The notes under the pieces are model-generated. The model was given only the letters and a program-made list of their open reading frames with translations, was not told the DNA's origin and did no database searches. The position numbers and the translations under genes are program-made. From contig CANFOM010000024.1 of NCBI GenBank assembly GCA_947448725.1, forward strand, positions 1 to 33,771: a DNA stretch of 33,771 bases. Direction: 5' to 3'. Positions 22,486-32,008 of this stretch are shown in pieces (position 1 is the stretch's first letter; each line of letters starts with the position of its first letter). The stretch comes from Bacteroidota bacterium. Its GTDB lineage: Bacteria > Bacteroidota > Bacteroidia > Chitinophagales > Chitinophagaceae.

Positions 22486-24945
22486 TTGCCCTACTTGAAC
22501 ACTACCCTCCAACATATTGCCCTTAGTATTGATGCCCGCTTAGTTTTAGTGCAGGATGCACCAATAGCCTATTTGCTTATTGATAGTCGCCGTCTTGTTT
22601 TCCCGGAAACTAGTTTATTTTTTTCCTTACAAACAGCGCATCAAAATGGGCATGATTTTATTGCAGATTTAGTACAAAGAGGGGTTAAGAATTTTGTAGT
22701 GGAATCTCATTTTGATAGTAGCCCATTTCCACAATGCAATTTTATAGTAGTGGACAATGTATACAAGGCTTTGCAACAGATAGCGCAGCAACACCGCTCC
22801 TTATTCAACTATCCGGTGATTGGTATCACAGGAAGTAATGGTAAAACCATTGTGAAAGAATGGTTGGCACAGTTGTTAGCGGGGTCTTATAAAATTATTA
22901 AAAGTCCCAGAAGTTATAATTCGCAAATTGGAGTACCCTTAAGTGTTTGGGGCATGAATGATGCGCACAATTTAGCCCTATTTGAGGCTGGCATTTCCAC
23001 CAAAGGAGAAATGCAAATTTTAAAAGATATTATTGAGCCAACTATTGGCATTTTTACCAATTTTGGTACAGCACACCAAGAAGGCTTTTCCAGTGAGCAA
23101 GAAAAATTAAATGAAAAGTGGCTTTTTTTTAAAGATGCCAGTACAGTGATAGCGCCTTATTCTATTATAGATAAAGTCTCTAAAATAAAAGATCAACAAA
23201 TAATAAGTTGGGGTGCTGATGCAAAAGCCAGTTTGAATATTGTGTCAGAAACCGTTAATAAAAATGGAGTATTAATACAGGCCATCTACCAAACACAAGC
23301 AAAAACTTTAGAAATTCCATTTACCGATAAGGCGTCTATCGAAAATACCCTTAGCTGTTGGGCTACCTTATTGTTTTTGGGGATAGCCGATACCGTGATT
23401 CAATCCGAAGTGCTTCAGTTAAAGCATTTGGAAATGCGCATGCAAATTAAGAAAGGGGTACATCAATGCTATTTGTTAAATGATAGTTATAGCAACGATT
23501 TATCTTCCTTGGCGTTGGCTTTGGAATACGCCAAGCAGCAAGCGGGCTTACAACCCCTTACCCTGATCATTTCAGATTTTGCTCAAGCCGGTGAGCAACA
23601 ATATACAGCCGCTGCCGAATTGTTGAAAGCCTATCCAATAAAAAAAATTATTACAATAGGCGCACAATGGGATTTATTGTTGAAAAAAAACAATGCTCAA
23701 TTTTTAGTAAGTAGTTCCATTCAGTCATATCATAGCACTAAAGATTTTTTATCAAACTTGGATACCACTTTATTCAAAGAAGAATTTATTTTATTAAAAG
23801 GGGCAAGGGTATTTGAATTTGAAAAAATAAATAAGGTATTACAATATCAGGTGCATCAAACTCAACTGGAGGTTAATTTGACGGCACTAGTTCATAATTT
23901 TAAAGTAGTAAAAAATAAAATTGGCCCTGCTGTAAAAATCATGGCCATGGTGAAAGCCTTTGGCTATGGAGCGGGAAGCACTGAAATTGCTAGGATACTT
24001 CAATTTCATCATGTTGATTATTTGGCAGTCGCTTATGCTGATGAAGGCGTGGAGCTAAGAAAAGCAGGAATACATTTACCTATCATGGTAATGAATGTGG
24101 ATAGTGAAGCCTTTGATGTTTTGATCCAATACCACTTAGCACCCGAAATTTTCTCCCTAGATTTATTAGAACAATTTTCTGAGTATGTAAAGCAACAATC
24201 CATTCCCAATTTTCCCATTCACATCAAACTAAATACCGGGATGAATCGATTGGGTTTTGATGAGCAGGACATACGCGAACTTTGTACGGTTTTAAAAAAA
24301 TATACTTCTTTGAAAGTACAATCTATTTTTAGTCATTTAAGTGCTAGTGCCACAGAACGTTTTAAATTATTTACAGAACAACAATTAACTAAATTTAATC
24401 AATGGGCTGCTGAAATTGAAGAATCAATTGGGTATAAGACTATTAAACATATTTCTAATTCAGGAGCTATTTTGGATCATTCAAAATATCATTTAGATAT
24501 GGTTCGCTTAGGCATTGGTCTTTTTGGCCTCTCTACTTCGGCTACCGATTTTGAAAATGTATTACAAATGCATACCACCATTTCACAAATTAGAACCATT
24601 GCGCCTAGCGAAACGGTGAGTTATAATCGGTCCGGTACTTTAGAAAAAGAAACGGTGATTGCAACGGTTAGATTAGGCTATGCCGATGGGTTTAACCGAA
24701 AATTAGGAAATCGGAAAGGTTCCATGTGGGTGGCAGGGGCAAGGGCGCCAATTGTTGGGGACATTTGCATGGACATGACCATGATAGATATTACAGGGCT
24801 AGCCCATGTAAAAGTTGGGGATCAGGTGGAAGTTTTTGGACCACATTTGCCCATTGAACAATTGGCCAGCTGGGCCGAAACTATTCCTTACGAAATATTA
24901 ACTTCGATTGGACAAAGAGTAAAACGGGTCTATATTCAAGACTAA
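22486..24945 (+). CDS. murF-alr: Bifunctional MurF ligase / alanine racemase
   Basis: 819 residues. Residues 1-452 are MurF, the UDP-MurNAc-tripeptide:D-Ala-D-Ala ligase, with the ATP loop GITGSNGKT (113-121) and the Mur ligase central and C-terminal domains (SYSNDLSSLALALEYAK; ILLKGARVFEFEKI). Residues 458-819 are an alanine racemase with PLP Lys490 (MAMVKAFGYGAG) and catalytic Tyr713 (VSYNRSGTL). The fusion makes D-Ala and uses D-Ala-D-Ala in one polypeptide; the D-Ala-D-Ala ligase itself is separate. It is the known arrangement in Bacteroidota. The TTG at 22486 follows the terC stop with no gap; a second TTG at 22495 is possible and no ATG is available before the MurF core. Confidence 0.96.
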   Translation: MPYLNTTLQHIALSIDARLVLVQDAPIAYLLIDSRRLVFPETSLFFSLQTAHQNGHDFIADLVQRGVKNFVVESHFDSSPFPQCNFIVVDNVYKALQQIAQQHRSLFNYPVIGITGSNGKTIVKEWLAQLLAGSYKIIKSPRSYNSQIGVPLSVWGMNDAHNLALFEAGISTKGEMQILKDIIEPTIGIFTNFGTAHQEGFSSEQEKLNEKWLFFKDASTVIAPYSIIDKVSKIKDQQIISWGADAKASLNIVSETVNKNGVLIQAIYQTQAKTLEIPFTDKASIENTLSCWATLLFLGIADTVIQSEVLQLKHLEMRMQIKKGVHQCYLLNDSYSNDLSSLALALEYAKQQAGLQPLTLIISDFAQAGEQQYTAAAELLKAYPIKKIITIGAQWDLLLKKNNAQFLVSSSIQSYHSTKDFLSNLDTTLFKEEFILLKGARVFEFEKINKVLQYQVHQTQLEVNLTALVHNFKVVKNKIGPAVKIMAMVKAFGYGAGSTEIARILQFHHVDYLAVAYADEGVELRKAGIHLPIMVMNVDSEAFDVLIQYHLAPEIFSLDLLEQFSEYVKQQSIPNFPIHIKLNTGMNRLGFDEQDIRELCTVLKKYTSLKVQSIFSHLSASATERFKLFTEQQLTKFNQWAAEIEESIGYKTIKHISNSGAILDHSKYHLDMVRLGIGLFGLSTSATDFENVLQMHTTISQIRTIAPSETVSYNRSGTLEKETVIATVRLGYADGFNRKLGNRKGSMWVAGARAPIVGDICMDMTMIDITGLAHVKVGDQVEVFGPHLPIEQLASWAETIPYEILTSIGQRVKRVYIQD

Positions 24946-24947
24946 CT

Positions 24948-24955
24948 TATCTTTG
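24948..24955 (+). promoter_or_regulatory. -7 element upstream of lspA (TATCTTTG)
   Basis: A full TAnnTTTG match lies 19 bases before the lspA ATG, just after the murF-alr stop. No TTTG is found at the -33 position. Confidence 0.4.
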
Positions 24956-24974
24956 CCACAATTATATAAAATCT

Positions 24975-25628
24975 ATGAACGGGAAAAAAGTAGCTGCATT
25001 AATAGCGTTGATTATTTTTATTGATCAAGCTTTAAAATTTTATATCAAACTAAATTACTTTATAGGAGAAGAGCATGCCCTTATAGGCGCTTGGGCCAGA
25101 CTGCATTTTGTAGAAAATGAAGGCATGGCTTGGGGTTTGAAATTTGGGGGTGGATTTGGAAAGATTATTTTAACCTTATTTAGGTTGGCTGCAGTCATTT
25201 GGGGTACTTTTTTAATCAAAGGCTTTATCAAACAAAAGTACCATACCGGTTTTATCGTTTGCGCCGCCTTAATCTATGCAGGGGCTGTAGGCAATTTAGT
25301 AGACAGCTTATTTTATGGACTTATTTTTGATGCTAGTTATCCTTATACCACCATGGTAGCCCATCTATTTCCAAGGGGTGGTGGCTACGCTTCCTTTTTA
25401 CATGGGAAGGTGGTGGATATGTTTTATTTCCCAATCATTCGCGAAGGCCATTTCCCAAAATGGTTCCCTCTATGGGGTGGAGAAGAGTTTGAGTTTTTCC
25501 GTCCTGTTTTTAATTTTGCCGATGCTTCCATTAGTACTGGTGTCATCACCTTATTTGTCTTCCAAAAGAAGTTTTTTAAAGAGCCTACTCAGGAAATTGC
25601 CAAAGGCCCGGAAGAGGCTTCCAACTAG
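24975..25628 (+). CDS. lspA: Lipoprotein signal peptidase (signal peptidase II)
   Basis: 217 residues, longer than the roughly 165 of proteobacterial LspA because of an extra segment at about 118-146 and a C-terminal tail, as is usual in this phylum. Four hydrophobic helices are seen (about 5-25, 65-84, 92-110, 184-198). The catalytic aspartates are Asp148 (GKVVDMFYFP) and Asp183 (VFNFADASIS), with GNLVDSLFYG at 106-115. It cleaves signal peptides of diacylated prolipoproteins in the inner membrane; substrates would include the two lipoproteins in region 1. It precedes ileS, a conserved pairing. Confidence 0.95.
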   Translation: MNGKKVAALIALIIFIDQALKFYIKLNYFIGEEHALIGAWARLHFVENEGMAWGLKFGGGFGKIILTLFRLAAVIWGTFLIKGFIKQKYHTGFIVCAALIYAGAVGNLVDSLFYGLIFDASYPYTTMVAHLFPRGGGYASFLHGKVVDMFYFPIIREGHFPKWFPLWGGEEFEFFRPVFNFADASISTGVITLFVFQKKFFKEPTQEIAKGPEEASN

Positions 25629-25646
25629 CTATTGATAGTTAAGTGT

Positions 25647-25672
25647 GCCCCAAAATTGGGCTGGCCTTTTTT
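25647..25672 (+). terminator. Probable terminator after lspA
   Basis: GCCCCAAAATTGGGC can fold with one bulge (25647-25661) and is followed after five bases by six T's. It is shorter and less perfect than the other terminators in the window. Confidence 0.4.
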
Positions 25673-25724
25673 ACAAGCTTATTCGTACCTTCGAGCCCTA
25701 AAAATGAGCTAGGATAAGCGTTTT

Positions 25725-28700
25725 ATGAATAACAAGTACCCCGAATTAAATGGACTAAATCTTCCCGCTATTGAGGCAGAGATTTTAGCTGCCTGGAAAT
25801 CAGAGCAAGCCTTTGAGCAATCTGTGACTTTAAGAGAAGGTAAAAAGCCTTTTGTATTTTATGAAGGGCCTCCAAGTGCCAATGGAATGCCTGGCATACA
25901 TCATGTTATTTCAAGAACTTTAAAAGACATGGTTTGTAGATATAAAACCATGCAAGGTTTTCAAGTAAAAAGAAAAGGGGGATGGGATACCCATGGTTTA
26001 CCTGTTGAATTAGGGGTAGAAAAAGAACTGGGTATTACCAAAGAAGACATTGGAAAAAAAATTAGTGTAGAAGAATACAATAAAAAATGTAGAGAAGCAG
26101 TTTTGCGTTATAAAAAAGAGTGGGATGATATCACCAATAAAATGGGATACTGGGTAGATTTAAACAATCCCTACATCACTTTTGAAAATAATTATATTGA
26201 AACCCTTTGGTGGATTTTAAGTACCCTGTATAAAAAAGGGTACTTGTATCAAAGTGTGAGTATACAACCTTATTCACCTGCAGCAGGTACGGGATTAAGT
26301 TCACATGAATTGAATCAGCCAGGAACGTATAAAGATGTAAAAGATACTTCGGCGGTAGCGATGTTTAAAGCGATTCAAAATGCAGGTAGTGAATTTTTAT
26401 TTGATGCAGTAAAAGCGTCTTCTTCAAAATCGGAGGAAGTTTTTTTTATGGCATGGACTACTACGCCATGGACCTTGCCTTCTAATTTAGGATTAACCGT
26501 AGGACCCAATATTGAATATGTTTTAGTGCAAACCTATAATCCATATACAGCAATACCTGTAAATGTTTTGCTGGCGAATGCACTAGTAGGAAAATATTTT
26601 AAAGAAGAAGGATTAACAATAGAAAGTTTTGCAGAAGGCGATAAAATAATTCCATGGAAAATAATTGCTACTTGTAAAGGAAGCCAATTGAATGGATTGC
26701 GTTACGAACAGTTGATGCCTTTTAAAGCCAATGATCCAAGTACTTTTGAGGGAGATCCTTTTAAAATTGTATTGGGTGACTTTGTAACCACCGAAGATGG
26801 AACGGGAATAGTACATACGGCTCCGGCTTTTGGTGCGGACGATTATAAAGTAGGACAAAAAAATAATTTAGGCATCATCACATTGGTGGATCGTGAAGGA
26901 AAATTTGTTGAAGGAGTAGGTGAATTTAGCGGCCGCTATGTAAAAAATTACAAGGACGAAAAAGAATACCAAGATGTGAACGTAGATATTTCTGTAAAGT
27001 TGAAAAAAGAAAATCGTGCGTTTAAAGTGGAGAAGTACGAACACAATTATCCGCATTGTTGGAGAACGGATAAGCCCATTTTATATTATCCATTAGATGC
27101 TTGGTTTATTAAAACTACTGCAGTTAAAGATAGAATGGTAGAGCTTAATAAGACCATCAATTGGAAGCCTAAAAGTACTGGTGAAGGGCGTTTTGGAAAT
27201 TGGTTGGAAAATATGGTGGATTGGAATTTATCTCGTAGTCGTTATTGGGGCACGCCACTTCCTATTTGGAGAACAGAGGATGGCACTGAAGAAATTTGCA
27301 TTGGATCGATTGATGAATTAACCCAAGCGTATACAGCTGCCAAAGAAAAAGGATATAATAAGGAAGTTAATTTAAAAATAATAGATGGCAAGTTAGATGT
27401 GGATTTGCATAAGCCATTTGTAGATCAGATTGAAATATTGAGTGCATCAGGCCAACCTATGAAACGTGTTTCAGATTTAGTAGACGTTTGGTTTGATTCG
27501 GGAGCTATGCCTTATGCGCAATGGCATTATCCTTTTGAAAACAAAGATTTAATTGACAAGGGAGAAGCTTTTCCTGCCGATTTTATATGTGAAGGGGTAG
27601 ATCAAACTCGAGGCTGGTTTTATACTTTGCATACTTTGGGTGTATTGCTATTTGATAGTGTGGCCTATAAAGCAGTGATGAGTAATGGTTTGGTATTGGA
27701 TAAGAATGGCAATAAAATGAGCAAGCGTTTGGGCAATGTGGTGAATCCATTTGAGACCATTGAAAAATATGGTGCGGATGCAACCCGATGGTATTTAGTG
27801 ACCAATGCTTCTCCCTGGGATAATTTAAAATTTGATTTAGCGGGCATTCAAGAAGTGCAAAGAAAATTCTTTGGTACTTTATACAATACTTATCAATTTT
27901 TTGTGTTGTATGCCAACGTAGATAATTTTCATTTTGAACAAGCGCCTATTCCATTAAAGGATAGACCCGAAATAGATCGTTGGATTATTTCTTCTTTAAA
28001 CACATTGGTTCAAACGGTTACCAATGCCATGGACGATTTTGAGCCTACCACAGCAGGTCGTGCCATTGAAACTTTTGTAGATGAGCATTTAAGTAACTGG
28101 TATGTGCGCTTATGTCGTAGACGTTTTTGGAAAGGCACGTATACCGAAGATAAAATTGCAGCGTACCAAACCTTGTATGAATGTATAGAAACCATTACTC
28201 AATTAATGGCGCCGATTGCTCCTTTTTTCTGTGATCAAATTTTTAGAAATTTAAATAGCATCACCAAAAAACATAAAGCAAGTTCCATACATCATGTAGA
28301 TTTTCCTAAAGCAGATAGCACTAAAATAGATGCTGCCTTAGAAACAAGAATGCAAATGGCACAAGACATTTGTTCTTTGGTTTTATCTATCCGAAAAAAG
28401 GTAAACATCAAAGTGCGTCAGCCATTACAAAAAATATTAATACCTGTTTTAGATCCTGCTATGAAAAAAGCCATTGAGCAAATGGAGGAATTAATTTTAG
28501 CAGAAGTAAACGTTAAAGAAATTAATTATATCACCGATACCGAAGGGGTAATAAGCAAAAAGGTAAAAGCCAATTTCAAGGTTTTGGGCGCTAAATTGGG
28601 AACCAAGATGAAACAGGCTTCGGCCCTTATTGCAAATTTTACACAGGCTCAAATAAGTAGTTTAGAAAAAGACGGGTCATTGCCATTGGTGATGGAAGGG

Positions 28701-29078
28701 GAGACTATTCAGTTGTTAATCAATGAGGTAGATATTATAGCGGAAGATATACCAGGATGGAGCGTGGCGGTTAAAAATGCCCTTACTGTGGCCTTGGATA
28801 TTACCATTAGCCCTGAATTATTAATGGAAGGTAACGCTAGAGAACTGGTCAATAGGGTCCAAAACATCCGAAAAGAGAGTAATTTTGACTTAACGGACAA
28901 GATTTTGCTTGAAATTGAGGATAATACAGAGTTGAAAAAATCCATTATTCAATTTTCGGACTATATTTGCCGCGAAATTCTTGCACACCAAATAGACTGG
29001 GTTCCTTCGATCACAGAGGGAGTTCTTGTTGAGATAAATGAGCATCAATTACGAATTTCAGTTAGACAAAAAGGATAA
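25725..29078 (+). CDS. ileS: Isoleucyl-tRNA synthetase, long form
   Basis: 1117 residues, longer than the roughly 930-residue E. coli type. The class I motifs are the HIGH-equivalent GIHH (57-60) and KMSKR (664-668). GGWDTHGLPVELGVEKELG is typical of the synthetase, the editing domain lies at about 200-410, and an anticodon-binding C-terminal half is present. The C-terminal zinc-finger of the short bacterial type is not seen. Length, motif form and missing finger point to the eukaryote-like type 2 IleRS, a class often insensitive to mupirocin; resistance itself is inference. It charges tRNA-Ile in the cytoplasm. A 7-of-8 -7 element (TACCTTCG, 25686-25693) lies upstream. The DksA-like gene begins 2 bases after its stop. 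Confidence 0.96.
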   Translation: MNNKYPELNGLNLPAIEAEILAAWKSEQAFEQSVTLREGKKPFVFYEGPPSANGMPGIHHVISRTLKDMVCRYKTMQGFQVKRKGGWDTHGLPVELGVEKELGITKEDIGKKISVEEYNKKCREAVLRYKKEWDDITNKMGYWVDLNNPYITFENNYIETLWWILSTLYKKGYLYQSVSIQPYSPAAGTGLSSHELNQPGTYKDVKDTSAVAMFKAIQNAGSEFLFDAVKASSSKSEEVFFMAWTTTPWTLPSNLGLTVGPNIEYVLVQTYNPYTAIPVNVLLANALVGKYFKEEGLTIESFAEGDKIIPWKIIATCKGSQLNGLRYEQLMPFKANDPSTFEGDPFKIVLGDFVTTEDGTGIVHTAPAFGADDYKVGQKNNLGIITLVDREGKFVEGVGEFSGRYVKNYKDEKEYQDVNVDISVKLKKENRAFKVEKYEHNYPHCWRTDKPILYYPLDAWFIKTTAVKDRMVELNKTINWKPKSTGEGRFGNWLENMVDWNLSRSRYWGTPLPIWRTEDGTEEICIGSIDELTQAYTAAKEKGYNKEVNLKIIDGKLDVDLHKPFVDQIEILSASGQPMKRVSDLVDVWFDSGAMPYAQWHYPFENKDLIDKGEAFPADFICEGVDQTRGWFYTLHTLGVLLFDSVAYKAVMSNGLVLDKNGNKMSKRLGNVVNPFETIEKYGADATRWYLVTNASPWDNLKFDLAGIQEVQRKFFGTLYNTYQFFVLYANVDNFHFEQAPIPLKDRPEIDRWIISSLNTLVQTVTNAMDDFEPTTAGRAIETFVDEHLSNWYVRLCRRRFWKGTYTEDKIAAYQTLYECIETITQLMAPIAPFFCDQIFRNLNSITKKHKASSIHHVDFPKADSTKIDAALETRMQMAQDICSLVLSIRKKVNIKVRQPLQKILIPVLDPAMKKAIEQMEELILAEVNVKEINYITDTEGVISKKVKANFKVLGAKLGTKMKQASALIANFTQAQISSLEKDGSLPLVMEGETIQLLINEVDIIAEDIPGWSVAVKNALTVALDITISPELLMEGNARELVNRVQNIRKESNFDLTDKILLEIEDNTELKKSIIQFSDYICREILAHQIDWVPSITEGVLVEINEHQLRISVRQKG

Positions 29079-29080
29079 AT

Positions 29081-30034
29081 ATGGCTACAAAAAAACCAGC
29101 TCCAAAAAAGGCAGCACCTAAGAAAGCAGCTCCTGCAAAAAAAGCAGTTCCTGTTAAGAAGGCAGCGCCTAAAAAAGCAGCTCCAATAAAAAAGGCAGCA
29201 CCCAAAAAAGCAGCTCCTGCAAAAAAAGCAGTTCCTGTTAAAAAGGCGGCTCCTGCAAAAAAAGCAGTTCCAAAAAAGGTAGTACCTGTAAAAAAAGTAG
29301 TTCCCAATAAAGTGGCACCAGTTAAAAAAGCGGTACCTGTTAAAACACCTTTAAAAAAAGCCACCCCCATTAAAGCTCCTATTAAAAAAGCCATTCCTGT
29401 TAAAGGGAATGTGAAACCAACTATACCTGGAAAAGCGCCTATCGTTGCAAAGCCAGTAGAAAAATACGTTCCGCCTGCAAAGCCGGTTCCTAAAATTCCA
29501 ACGCCTCCAGTTAAACCAGTGCGCAAAGTAGCAGAACCAATCAAGGACATTAAAGTTCCAAAAATTGGTGCAAAGAGTAGCGTGCCTTATCAACCAGGAT
29601 ATGTTCCTATGGAGCGTAGAAAAGAAGTAACAAGATCCACCGATACTTTGGTTAAATACTCTGATGCAGAATTAAAAGAATTCAAAGAGTTAATTTCTAA
29701 TAAATTAGAAGCTGCTAAAAAAGAGTTGGTTTATTTGCAAGGATTAATAACTCGTAAAGATGAGTTAGGTGGAGACAATGATGATGCAAGATACATGACC
29801 ATGGAAGACGGTAGCATTAGCATGGAAAGAGAGCAATTGGGTCAAATGGCCAGTCGTCAAATTTCATTTATTGACCATTTAGAAAAGGCCTTAATGCGTA
29901 TCGAAAATAAAACCTACGGAATTTGTAGAGTTACAGGACGTTTAATAGACAAAGCGCGTTTACGTGCTGTGCCACATGCCACTTTAAGCTTAGAAGCCAA
30001 GTTGGGCTATGTTAGAAACAGTCATGACCAATAA
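29081..30034 (+). CDS. DksA/TraR-like protein with Lys/Ala/Pro-rich N-terminal tail
   Basis: 317 residues. Residues 1-110 are a low-complexity basic tail of KKAAP, KKAVP and KKVVP units, like histone H1 or AlgP tails. Residues 110-185 are Pro-rich linker. From about 190 comes a DksA/TraR fold: a coiled-coil helix pair (YSDAELKEFKELISNKLEAA), an acidic tip GGDNDDAR, then KTYGICRVTGRLIDKARLRAV and HATLSLEAK. Only Cys282 remains of the four zinc cysteines; the other positions are Thr285, Ser303 and Ala306. That degenerate finger is common in Bacteroidota homologues. DksA proteins bind RNA polymerase through its secondary channel; whether this one does so, or binds DNA through its tail, is unknown. 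It is co-directional with ileS, 2 bases away, and closed by a terminator. Confidence 0.88.
   Translation: MATKKPAPKKAAPKKAAPAKKAVPVKKAAPKKAAPIKKAAPKKAAPAKKAVPVKKAAPAKKAVPKKVVPVKKVVPNKVAPVKKAVPVKTPLKKATPIKAPIKKAIPVKGNVKPTIPGKAPIVAKPVEKYVPPAKPVPKIPTPPVKPVRKVAEPIKDIKVPKIGAKSSVPYQPGYVPMERRKEVTRSTDTLVKYSDAELKEFKELISNKLEAAKKELVYLQGLITRKDELGGDNDDARYMTMEDGSISMEREQLGQMASRQISFIDHLEKALMRIENKTYGICRVTGRLIDKARLRAVPHATLSLEAKLGYVRNSHDQ
29105..29254. repeat. 84-bp direct repeat within the basic tail coding region
   Basis: Residues 9-30 and 37-58 of the DksA-like protein are identical 22-residue blocks of Lys/Ala/Pro repeats, encoded by nearly identical DNA 84 bases apart. The region can expand or contract by recombination without changing frame. 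Confidence 0.85.
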
Positions 30035-30056
30035 GATGTTGAATTAAGTTTCCCAT

Positions 30057-30088
30057 AAAAAAACCCTGATAAACTATCGGGGTTTTTT
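30057..30088. terminator. Intrinsic terminator after the DksA-like gene, possibly bidirectional
   Basis: A 10-position stem (AACCCTGATA at 30062-30071 with TATCGGGGTT at 30075-30084, one G-U pair) encloses loop AAC and is followed by T's. An A-run on the left would also serve the convergent ABC transporter gene. Confidence 0.9.
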
Positions 30089-30102
30089 ATGCGCTTTTTA
30101 TT

Positions 30103-30177
30103 CATCAGCTATTTAGGGTCTTCTACACATCAGCTATTTTGGGTCTTCTACACATCAGACGCTTTCGCGTCTTCTTA
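30103..30177. repeat. Three tandem 25-bp repeats, the third carrying a hairpin
   Basis: Copies at 30103-30127 and 30128-30152 differ at one base (start CATCAGCTATTT, end GGGTCTTCTACA). The third at 30153-30177 shares CATCAG and GTCTTCT but contains the perfect hairpin GACGC-TTTC-GCGTC (30158-30171). They lie just after the ABC transporter stop on the - strand. Confidence 0.85.
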
Positions 30178-31995
30178 TTTAACTTCTTGCATTTCAATCA
30201 GCTTGCGGTAATAACCATTTTGGGCGAGCAAGGCATCATGATTGCCTCTTTCAACAATATCTCCTTTTTGCAGAACAATAATTTCATCTGCATGTCTAAT
30301 GGTGGACAATCGATGTGCAATAACAATGGAGGTTCTATTTTGCATCATATTATTGATGGCTTCTTGTACTAATTTTTCACTCTCTGTATCAAGTGCCGAA
30401 GTGGCTTCATCTAAAATTAAAATGGGAGGGTTTTTTAAAACAGCACGTGCAATGGTTAAACGTTGGCGCTCGCCCCCACTTAATTTACTACCTCTATCAC
30501 CAATGATGCTTTTAAAACCAGCTTCTTTTTTGATAATAAAATCATAAGCATTGGCAATTTTTGCAGCAGCTATAATTTCTGCTTCCGTAGCATCTGGTTT
30601 GCCTAAAGCAATATTAGCCGCAATGGTATCATTGAATAAAATAGGTTCTTGGGTAACAATACTTATTAAGTTCCTTAAACTGTGTAAGCTATACTCTTTA
30701 ATATTTACGCCATCTATATAAAGATTGCCTGCACTTACATCATGAAATCGAGGTACTAAATCGGCCAGTGTACTTTTACCTGCACCCGAGGATCCAACAA
30801 GCGCAACCGATTTTCCTTTTTGAATTTTAAGATTAATATTTTTTAAAATACTAGTATCCTGGTATAAAAATTGAACATTGTCAAATTCAATAGATTCTTT
30901 AAAAGATTCCAATACAATGGGTTTGGCTGTTTCTTCCACCGTCAATGGCGCTTCTAAAATTTCATTCAATCTATCTAAAGTGGCATTTCCTCTTGTAACG
31001 TTGTAAGCTGCTTGGGATAAGGCTTTGGAAGGATTGATGATTTGAGAAAATAAAGCTACATAGGCAATAAAGGAACTACCAGAAAGTATTTCCCCACTTA
31101 AAACTAGTTTGCCCCCAAACCATAAAACACCGCACAAAATAATCACGCCTAAGGTTTCTGAAACAGGAGAAGCTAAATCGCGGCGGTATAAAATTTTATT
31201 TTTGATATGGAAAATATCATCTACTAAATTAAAAAATTGTTTTTTAACTCGACCTTCTGCATTAAAGGCTTTGATAATTCTTAAGCCAGTTAAAGTTTCT
31301 TCCATCTGACTTAAAATCTCCCCCCATTTCACTTGTGCTTTATTAGTGTGTTTTTTTAAACTTCTTCCAATACGACCAACAATCAAACCTGCCAAGGGTA
31401 ATAATATAAAAACAAACAAAGTAAGCTTTACACTAATGATGAATAAGAAAATTAAAATACCTATTATGTTTAAAGGCTCTTTAATTAAACCTTCTAAAGC
31501 ACCAATCACTGAATTCTCTAATTCTGTAATGTCATTGGACGATCTGCTTAAAATATCTCCTTTGCGTTGTTCGGTAAAATAACCAATAGGTAATTGTAAT
31601 ATTTTTTCATACAATAGTCTGGAATATTTTCTGGTGACTGCGTTTCTAATGGGGGCCAAAAAATAGTAGGATAAATAAAGAAAGGTATTCTTAAGAAAAA
31701 TAGTAATGATGATGGCTAAACAAATCCAACCTAATGCCTGTACTTTGCCATGAGCAGCAATACTTTGTTGTAAAAACCCATAGACGATGTCCTTGATATT
31801 ACTTGTACTGCCTGCAGCAGCAGTGGCGGTTGCGCTCGTTAATTCACTACTGCCAAAAATCAGGTCCATAAAAGGCATGAGCATACCCAAGGAAAACAAG
31901 CCGAATACTATAGATAGGGTAATAAATAGGCTATACCAACCCATATAGGCCTTGTATTCTCTAATATAACTTATGATGCGAATAAATTTCTTCAT
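30175..31995 (-). CDS. ABC exporter, fused membrane and ATPase domains (MsbA-like)
   Basis: 606 residues from the ATG at 31995. A longer frame to 32052 is rejected because the extra 19 residues cover the likely promoter. Residues 1-340 hold about six membrane helices of an ABC type-1 exporter domain. The ATPase domain has Walker A GSSGAGKS (401-408), the Q-loop VTQEPILFND, signature LSGGERQRL, Walker B ILILDEATSALD and the switch His in IAHRLS. It should work as a homodimer exporting lipid A, another lipid or a drug; the closest named family is MsbA, but the sequence alone does not fix the substrate. An Ala/Thr/Ser-rich periplasmic loop (about 52-70) is unusual in composition. The gene diverges from rbfA by 68 bases. 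Confidence 0.92.
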   Translation of the reverse strand: MKKFIRIISYIREYKAYMGWYSLFITLSIVFGLFSLGMLMPFMDLIFGSSELTSATATAAAGSTSNIKDIVYGFLQQSIAAHGKVQALGWICLAIIITIFLKNTFLYLSYYFLAPIRNAVTRKYSRLLYEKILQLPIGYFTEQRKGDILSRSSNDITELENSVIGALEGLIKEPLNIIGILIFLFIISVKLTLFVFILLPLAGLIVGRIGRSLKKHTNKAQVKWGEILSQMEETLTGLRIIKAFNAEGRVKKQFFNLVDDIFHIKNKILYRRDLASPVSETLGVIILCGVLWFGGKLVLSGEILSGSSFIAYVALFSQIINPSKALSQAAYNVTRGNATLDRLNEILEAPLTVEETAKPIVLESFKESIEFDNVQFLYQDTSILKNINLKIQKGKSVALVGSSGAGKSTLADLVPRFHDVSAGNLYIDGVNIKEYSLHSLRNLISIVTQEPILFNDTIAANIALGKPDATEAEIIAAAKIANAYDFIIKKEAGFKSIIGDRGSKLSGGERQRLTIARAVLKNPPILILDEATSALDTESEKLVQEAINNMMQNRTSIVIAHRLSTIRHADEIIVLQKGDIVERGNHDALLAQNGYYRKLIEMQEVK

Positions 31996-32008
31996 ATTCA
32001 AAATTATT

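Noticed and set aside
29062..29550. - strand frame of Gly/Ala/Phe/Thr repeats opposite the DksA-like gene
   Set aside because: It is the antisense image of the Lys/Ala/Pro repeats. It overlaps the ends of ileS and the DksA-like gene and has no family resemblance.
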